A DNA stretch of 64,000 nucleotides, from positions 372,001 to 436,000 of the forward strand of contig NZ_JBPODZ010000001.1 of the NCBI RefSeq assembly GCF_052060015.1. The letters run 5' to 3'. The notes under the pieces were generated by a model. It was not told where the DNA came from, made no database searches, and saw only the letters and a list, made by a program, of their open reading frames with translations. Of the stretch, positions 59,621 through 64,000 are shown piece by piece (positions within the stretch are counted from its first letter, which is position 1; every line of letters starts with the position of its first letter). The stretch is from Arhodomonas sp052060015. Its GTDB lineage: Bacteria > Pseudomonadota > Gammaproteobacteria > Nitrococcales > Nitrococcaceae. Made by a program: the position numbers and the translations under genes.

Positions 59621-62033
59621 GGTCACGGGCCTCCTCGCCATTGGCGTCGTTGCCTCCCTGCCGGCCCCGCTTCTCGGCGAGCTCCGCGTAGCGGAGCAAC
59701 CGCGCCTCCACTGCCCGGTTGACGCTGCCCTCCGGGAAGGTCCCCGCCTCGTCGCGCTCGCCGGCCGGGGTACCGGTCAACAGTGTCAAGGCGTCATCCA
59801 CGTGATCCAGCGGCCAGATATGGAATTCCCCCGCCTCCACGGCCGCTACCACATCCCGGTGGAGCATGAGATTGGTGACGTTGGAACGGGGCAGGGCGAC
59901 TCCCTGGTGGCCATTGAGGCCACGCTGGCGGCAGACCTCGAAGAAGCCCTCGATCTTTTCATTGACCCCCCCGACGGCCTGTACCCGTCCGTGCTGGTTC
60001 ACCGAACCGGTCACGGCGACGCCTTGGGCGAGGGGAAACGCGGATAGCACCGAGCACAACGCGCAGTACTCGGCGACCGATGCGCTGTCGCCGTCGACGC
60101 CGCCGTAGGACTGCTCGAAGGCGAGGCTTGCGGCCAGCGAGAGGGGGGTGTCGCCGGCGAATCGGGCGGCGAGGAGATTGGATAGGATCATCACCCCCTT
60201 GGAGTGGATGCTGCCGCCGAGCTTGGCCTCGCGCTCGATGTCCACCATGTGGCCCCGACCGAGCCGGGCGGTGGCCGTGATCCGGCTGGGCCGACCGAAG
60301 GACTGATCCCCGAGCTGCATCACCGACAGGCCGTTGACCTGTCCGACCTGGCTGCCCTCCGTGTCGATGAGCAGGACCTCGCGCTGGATGGCCCGGTCGA
60401 TGCGCTCTCGAATCCGGGAGGCCCGATAGACCTGCTGATCGACGGCACGCTGGACATCGGCGCCGCGAACGGTCTCCGAGTCGGCCTCGCCGGCCCAATG
60501 GTCCGCCTCGGTGAGCAGGTCGCTGATGGCCCGGTTGTGCACCGACAGGCGCTCGCGGTCGTCGGCCAGGCGGCTGGCGTGCTCGATGACCCGTGCCACC
60601 GCCTCGCGGTCCAGGGGGCGCAGGCTTCGTTGCTGGGCGAGCGCCGCCACCAGGTTCGCATAGTCCTGGGTGGTTTCGTCGGTGCGGGGCAGGTCCTCCT
60701 CGAAGTCCGCCTCGATCTTGAACAGCTCCGCGAAGTCCGGGTCATAGGCGGTGAGCAGATAGTAGAGGATGCGCTCGCCGAGCAGCACCACCTTGACATC
60801 CAAGGGCATGGGCTCGGGCTCCAGCGTCACCGTGCTGATGAGGCTGAAGTACTGCTCCGGGGTCTCCGTGCGCACCTGGCGGGAGAACAGGGCGCGTTTC
60901 AGGCTCTCCCACGCCAGCGGCTGGGTGAGCAGCTTGCGCGCGTCCACTACCAGGTAACCGCCGTTCGCCAGGTGCAGCGCCCCGGCGCGGACCAGCTGAT
61001 GATCGGTGACCAGGGCCCCTTGCTGGACCTGATGCTCGATGCGGCCGACCAGCCGCTGGTGAGTGGGCATGTCCTCGTAGTGGACCGGCGCCCCCTGTTG
61101 CTCGGCATTGTCCACCAGTAGGTTTACCCGATACCGCCGATAGAAGGGTTCCAGGTCCTGCTGTTGGCCGTGGCCGCCCTGGCCGAGCAGGGTCTCCACG
61201 TTGGAGGTTACGTCCTGGCGTATGGCGTCCAGGTGGGCGAGCACGTCCTCGTGCTCGGACCAGTCCCCGCGTAGGTCCTCCAGCAGGTGGCCGACGGCGA
61301 ACACCGCCATCTCCTCGTGGAGCTCGCGGATCTTCTGCTGGGCCTCCTTGCGCCAGCGGGGCATCTGCTGGATCACCTCCTGGAGCTTCTCCTGGAGCTG
61401 TTCCACCGTCTTCTCGATGGCCTCCCGACGTTCCTCGGGGAGCTCGCGGAAGCGCTCCGGTTCCATCACCTCGCCGTTCTCGTCCTTGGGGGCGAAGGTG
61501 AAGCCGTTCTGGGTCTGGAGCAGGGCGATGTCGTGCTGGTCGGCCTCCTCCTGGATCTCGCGGAAGGCGTTCTGCTGGCGCTGGCCGAACTCCTGCTGGA
61601 GCTCGCGCATGCGCCGCTGGAACTCGTCGCTCTCGAAGGCCGCGGGCAGGGCCTGCTTGAGCTCCTCGACCAGGTCCTCCACCGCCTTGCGAAAGCGCCG
61701 CCCCTGGCCGGCCGGCAGCCGGATCAGGCGCGGGCGGTTTCCGCTGTGGAAGTCGTGCACCAGACACCAGTCCGGCGGGGTCGCCTCGTCACTGGCGCGC
61801 CGGCGGAGGAACTGCTCGGCGACCTCGTGCTTACCTACCCCGCCGGGGCCGAGCACGAACAGGTTGAAGCCGTTGTCGCGTACCCCGGTGCCCACGCGCA
61901 GGGCCTCGAGGGCACGATCCTGGCCCAGCATGGTCTCGGTAGCGGTCACCTCGGCGGTGGTGGCGAAGGGCAGCCGCGAGGGATCACAACGGTGGAAGAC
62001 GTCCTTCGCCTCCAGGGGTTCGGGTTGGGCCAT
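59610..62033 (-). CDS. Lon-family ATP-dependent protease (YcbZ/LonB-like)
   Basis: 807 residues of the 'AAA family ATPase' Lon-like group. The ATP loop is FVLGPGGVGKHEVAEQFLRR. Here the usual Ser/Thr after Lys is His, a variation I believe is common in this subfamily. A long helical insertion (about 100-240) follows. The S16 protease domain has catalytic Ser in GGVDGDSASVAEYCALCSVL and Lys in VGGVNEKIEGFFEVCR. Downstream overlap with the Usp gene indicates co-transcription. The substrate is unknown. Confidence 0.9.
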   Translation of the reverse strand: MAQPEPLEAKDVFHRCDPSRLPFATTAEVTATETMLGQDRALEALRVGTGVRDNGFNLFVLGPGGVGKHEVAEQFLRRRASDEATPPDWCLVHDFHSGNRPRLIRLPAGQGRRFRKAVEDLVEELKQALPAAFESDEFQRRMRELQQEFGQRQQNAFREIQEEADQHDIALLQTQNGFTFAPKDENGEVMEPERFRELPEERREAIEKTVEQLQEKLQEVIQQMPRWRKEAQQKIRELHEEMAVFAVGHLLEDLRGDWSEHEDVLAHLDAIRQDVTSNVETLLGQGGHGQQQDLEPFYRRYRVNLLVDNAEQQGAPVHYEDMPTHQRLVGRIEHQVQQGALVTDHQLVRAGALHLANGGYLVVDARKLLTQPLAWESLKRALFSRQVRTETPEQYFSLISTVTLEPEPMPLDVKVVLLGERILYYLLTAYDPDFAELFKIEADFEEDLPRTDETTQDYANLVAALAQQRSLRPLDREAVARVIEHASRLADDRERLSVHNRAISDLLTEADHWAGEADSETVRGADVQRAVDQQVYRASRIRERIDRAIQREVLLIDTEGSQVGQVNGLSVMQLGDQSFGRPSRITATARLGRGHMVDIEREAKLGGSIHSKGVMILSNLLAARFAGDTPLSLAASLAFEQSYGGVDGDSASVAEYCALCSVLSAFPLAQGVAVTGSVNQHGRVQAVGGVNEKIEGFFEVCRQRGLNGHQGVALPRSNVTNLMLHRDVVAAVEAGEFHIWPLDHVDDALTLLTGTPAGERDEAGTFPEGSVNRAVEARLLRYAELAEKRGRQGGNDANGEEARDHDG

Positions 62034-62154
62034 GGCCGTTCCTTCGTCGTTGTCGCAGGGGTGTCGTCATGCCCGACGGGCGCTGCCCCGATTGTCGGTA
62101 TCCCCGCTCCCGCTGGCAAGTGACGGTGCGGTGGACTCCGGGCGATGAGGCCCT

Positions 62155-63234
62155 TCAGTGGTGCAGCCGGCTTAGCGCCCGGAGTAGGGTGTCGTTCTGC
62201 TCCGGGGTCCCGACAGTGATGCGTAGGCGATCGCGGAGGCCGGGCTGATCGAAGTGCCGAACGAAGATCCCCTGCTCGCGAAGGAGGCGGTAGACCTCGG
62301 GGGCGCCGCCGGAGAACGCCTCGGGCACCTGGACGAGCAGGAAGTTGCTCTCGCTGGCCAGGCTGCTGAGCCCGAATGCCGCTAGTCGCTCCGCCAGGCG
62401 CGTCCGCTCGCCGCGCACCGCCGCCCAGGTGGAGCGGGCGTACTCCGGGTCGCGCAGCGCCGCCACTGCCAGGCGCTCCGCGATGGCGTCGACGCTGTAG
62501 CTGTCCCGGGTCTTGCGGGCGATGGGATCGATCAGGCCCCGGGGGCCGATACCGTAGCCGAAACGCAGCCCCGCCAGAGAGTACCCCTTGCTCAGGGTCC
62601 GCAGCAGCATGATGTTGTCCGCCCCGGAGAGCAGTGAGACGAGGTCGTGGCCTCGCTCCGGGTCGACGAAGTCGACGTAGGCCTCGTCCACCAGCAGTAC
62701 GCCGCCGAGGCTACGGGCCAGGCGGGCGATGGTCTCGGCCTCGAGTAGTGTCCCCGACGGGGCGTGGGGGTTAACCAGCAACGTCAGGGGGACGCGTTCA
62801 CGGTTCATGCGCTCCGCGAAATCCGGGGTGGGCCGCCAGTCCGCCCCCAGGGCAACCCGGACCACGGGCGAGCCATGGATGCCGGCGAGCACGGGGTAGA
62901 GGGAATAACTGGGCTCGGCGATGCCGATGGGGCTGCCCGGATTCACGAAGGTGGTGATGGCGAGCCGCAGCAACTCGTCGCCGCCGTTGGTTGCGACGAT
63001 CTGCTCGGGCTCGACCCCGTGGTGCCGGGCCGCTACCTGGCGGAACGTGGCGCTGGTCGGGGAGGGGTAGCGGCGCAGCGCCTCCGCCGGCACCCCGGCC
63101 AGCGCCTCCATTACCGAGGGCGCCGGCGGATACGGGTTTTCGTTGGTATTGAGCTTGATGGCGTCGGCGTTCGGGGGCTGCTCCCCCGGGGTGTAGCCGC
63201 TCATCCGCCGGATATTGTCGCGTTCGTAGCCCAT
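62155..63234 (-). CDS. hisC: Histidinol-phosphate aminotransferase (HisC)
   Basis: PLP transaminase making histidinol phosphate in histidine synthesis. It has 359 residues starting MGYERDNIRRMSGYTPGEQP. Motifs are IKLNTNENPYPPAPSVMEAL, LLVDEAYVDFVD, the PLP lysine in RTLSKGYSLAGLRFGYGIGP and RDRLRITVGTPEQNDTLL. No other his genes are adjacent. The 121-base gap to the Lon-family gene (62034-62154) has no gene. HisC could also use aromatic amino acids; the specificity is by homology. Confidence 0.94.
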   Translation of the reverse strand: MGYERDNIRRMSGYTPGEQPPNADAIKLNTNENPYPPAPSVMEALAGVPAEALRRYPSPTSATFRQVAARHHGVEPEQIVATNGGDELLRLAITTFVNPGSPIGIAEPSYSLYPVLAGIHGSPVVRVALGADWRPTPDFAERMNRERVPLTLLVNPHAPSGTLLEAETIARLARSLGGVLLVDEAYVDFVDPERGHDLVSLLSGADNIMLLRTLSKGYSLAGLRFGYGIGPRGLIDPIARKTRDSYSVDAIAERLAVAALRDPEYARSTWAAVRGERTRLAERLAAFGLSSLASESNFLLVQVPEAFSGGAPEVYRLLREQGIFVRHFDQPGLRDRLRITVGTPEQNDTLLRALSRLHH

Positions 63235-63380
63235 GACCCAGTGCCCGTCCGGTCTTTGCCCTCCAGCTTACTAGAACTCCCGCGGCGGGCGACAGCGCCG
63301 AGGTGAGTCGGGTGCGTGGTGGGGATTGAACTGGTAGCATTCGCATCCACTTGTCTCCCTACACCCCAGAGGACATCCGC

Positions 63381-64000
63381 GTGTCGCGCACCGCCAGCAC
63401 CCGCTCGAGCGTGTTGTCGAGGCTGCTTCCCCATGGTGGCGCCTGGACGGTGTTCACGCTGGCCATCGCCGCCGTGGTGGCCCTGCCGGTGGTGGTCATC
63501 CTGGCCCACATCGCCGTACCGGCGGGCGGGATCTGGCAGCACCTGGCCTCCACGGTGCTCGGTCGCTACATCGCGAACACCGCTGTGCTGGTGATCGCGG
63601 TGGGGGTGGGGACGCTGGTGATCGGCACCGCTACCGCCTGGCTGGTGGTGATGTGCCGCTTCCCCGGCCGGCGCCTCTTCGAGTGGGCGCTGCTGCTGCC
63701 CCTGGCGGTGCCCACCTACGTGATTGCCTATGCCTACACGGACTTCCTCCAGTATGCCGGCCCATTGCAGGGATGGCTGCGCGAGGTCTTCGACTGGGGC
63801 CGCGGCGACTACTACTTTCCGGCCGTCCGCTCCCTGGGCGGCGCCGCGACCCTGATCACCATGGTCCTCTACCCCTATGTCTATCTGCTGGCCCGGGCCG
63901 CCTTCCTGGAGCAGTCGGTCTGCGTCCTGGATGTGGGACGCACCCTGGGCCGGGGGCCCTGGCGGTTGTTCGCTACGGTGGCGGTGCCACTGGCGAGGCC
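63381..64000 (+). CDS. Iron(III) ABC transporter permease, N-terminal part (FbpB-like)
   Basis: Open from a GTG at 63381 to the window end (206 codons, 3' end missing), with AGAGGA 8 bases upstream. Membrane segments include TLAIAAVVALPVVVILA and NTAVLVIAVGVGTLVIGTAT. The loop MCRFPGRRLFEWALLLPLAV then PTYVIAYAYTDFLQYAGPLQ is typical of the first half of FbpB/SfuB/AfuB ferric-iron permeases. RTLGRGPWRLFATVAVPLAR begins the coupling loop. The binding protein and ATPase lie outside the window. Divergent from hisC with a 146-base gap. Confidence 0.88.
   Translation, partial: MSRTASTRSSVLSRLLPHGGAWTVFTLAIAAVVALPVVVILAHIAVPAGGIWQHLASTVLGRYIANTAVLVIAVGVGTLVIGTATAWLVVMCRFPGRRLFEWALLLPLAVPTYVIAYAYTDFLQYAGPLQGWLREVFDWGRGDYYFPAVRSLGGAATLITMVLYPYVYLLARAAFLEQSVCVLDVGRTLGRGPWRLFATVAVPLAR

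Overview
This is a 64 kb stretch of a high-GC gammaproteobacterial chromosome. It looks like a halotolerant or halophilic member of the Ectothiorhodospiraceae/Chromatiales type. The evidence is the high GC, the acidic proteins (Glu/Asp-rich FimV and SPOR proteins), a glycine-betaine ABC importer, an ectoine/hydroxyectoine locus, a cbb3 oxidase operon, and the Pseudomonas-like order leuCDB-asd-fimV-truA-trpFBA-accD-folC-dedD-cvpA-purF-metZ. The genus assignment is an inference. Nearly all of the window is coding. I saw no rRNA, tRNA, CRISPR array, insertion sequence or prophage.

Region 1 (1-18750, + strand) is a biosynthetic block: the end of leuC, then leuD, leuB, asd, fimV, a membrane protein resembling an ECF transporter T component, truA, trpF-trpB-trpA, accD, folC, a SPOR-domain protein, cvpA, purF, metZ, a glycerate 2-kinase and a DUF455 ferritin-like protein. 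Many neighbours overlap or nearly touch, which suggests translational coupling.

Region 2 (18760-29600) holds rlmKL (- strand), proVWX (betaine/proline-betaine uptake) ending in a strong terminator, a stand-alone Lrp ligand-binding domain, a large DUF349 protein, lpxH (- strand), rraA, a two-CBS protein and hslR.

Region 3 (29630-36690) is the osmolyte locus. On the - strand it has ectB, ectC and ectD with hairpins in the gaps, but no ectA. A nitrilase lies upstream. An MFS transporter, tsaB and an Hsp20 chaperone with a near-consensus sigma-32 promoter follow on the + strand.

Region 4 (36730-49750, mostly - strand) contains a double-length UvrA-family protein of 1849 residues with four ABC ATPase sites, a class II aldolase-like protein, pldA (+ strand), exosortase H with its partner membrane protein, a GltB-like FMN protein, tmcA and a LOG-family protein.

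Region 5 (49750-58790, + strand) is a complete cbb3 oxidase operon, ccoNOQP - small membrane protein - ccoGHIS - SafE. A perfect FNR/ANR box and a well-placed -10 element lie ahead of it. Oxidase structural genes, cofactor and copper assembly genes and the oxygen-responsive site form one unit.

Region 6 (58780-64000) has a tandem UspA protein, a Lon-family protease and hisC (all - strand), then the start of an iron ABC permease that runs off the window.

I found no convincing new multi-gene system. The observations most worth following are the ectoine locus without ectA, the double UvrA, exosortase H without visible substrates, the palindromes around the ect and cco promoters, and the unassigned membrane proteins next to fimV and ccoP.
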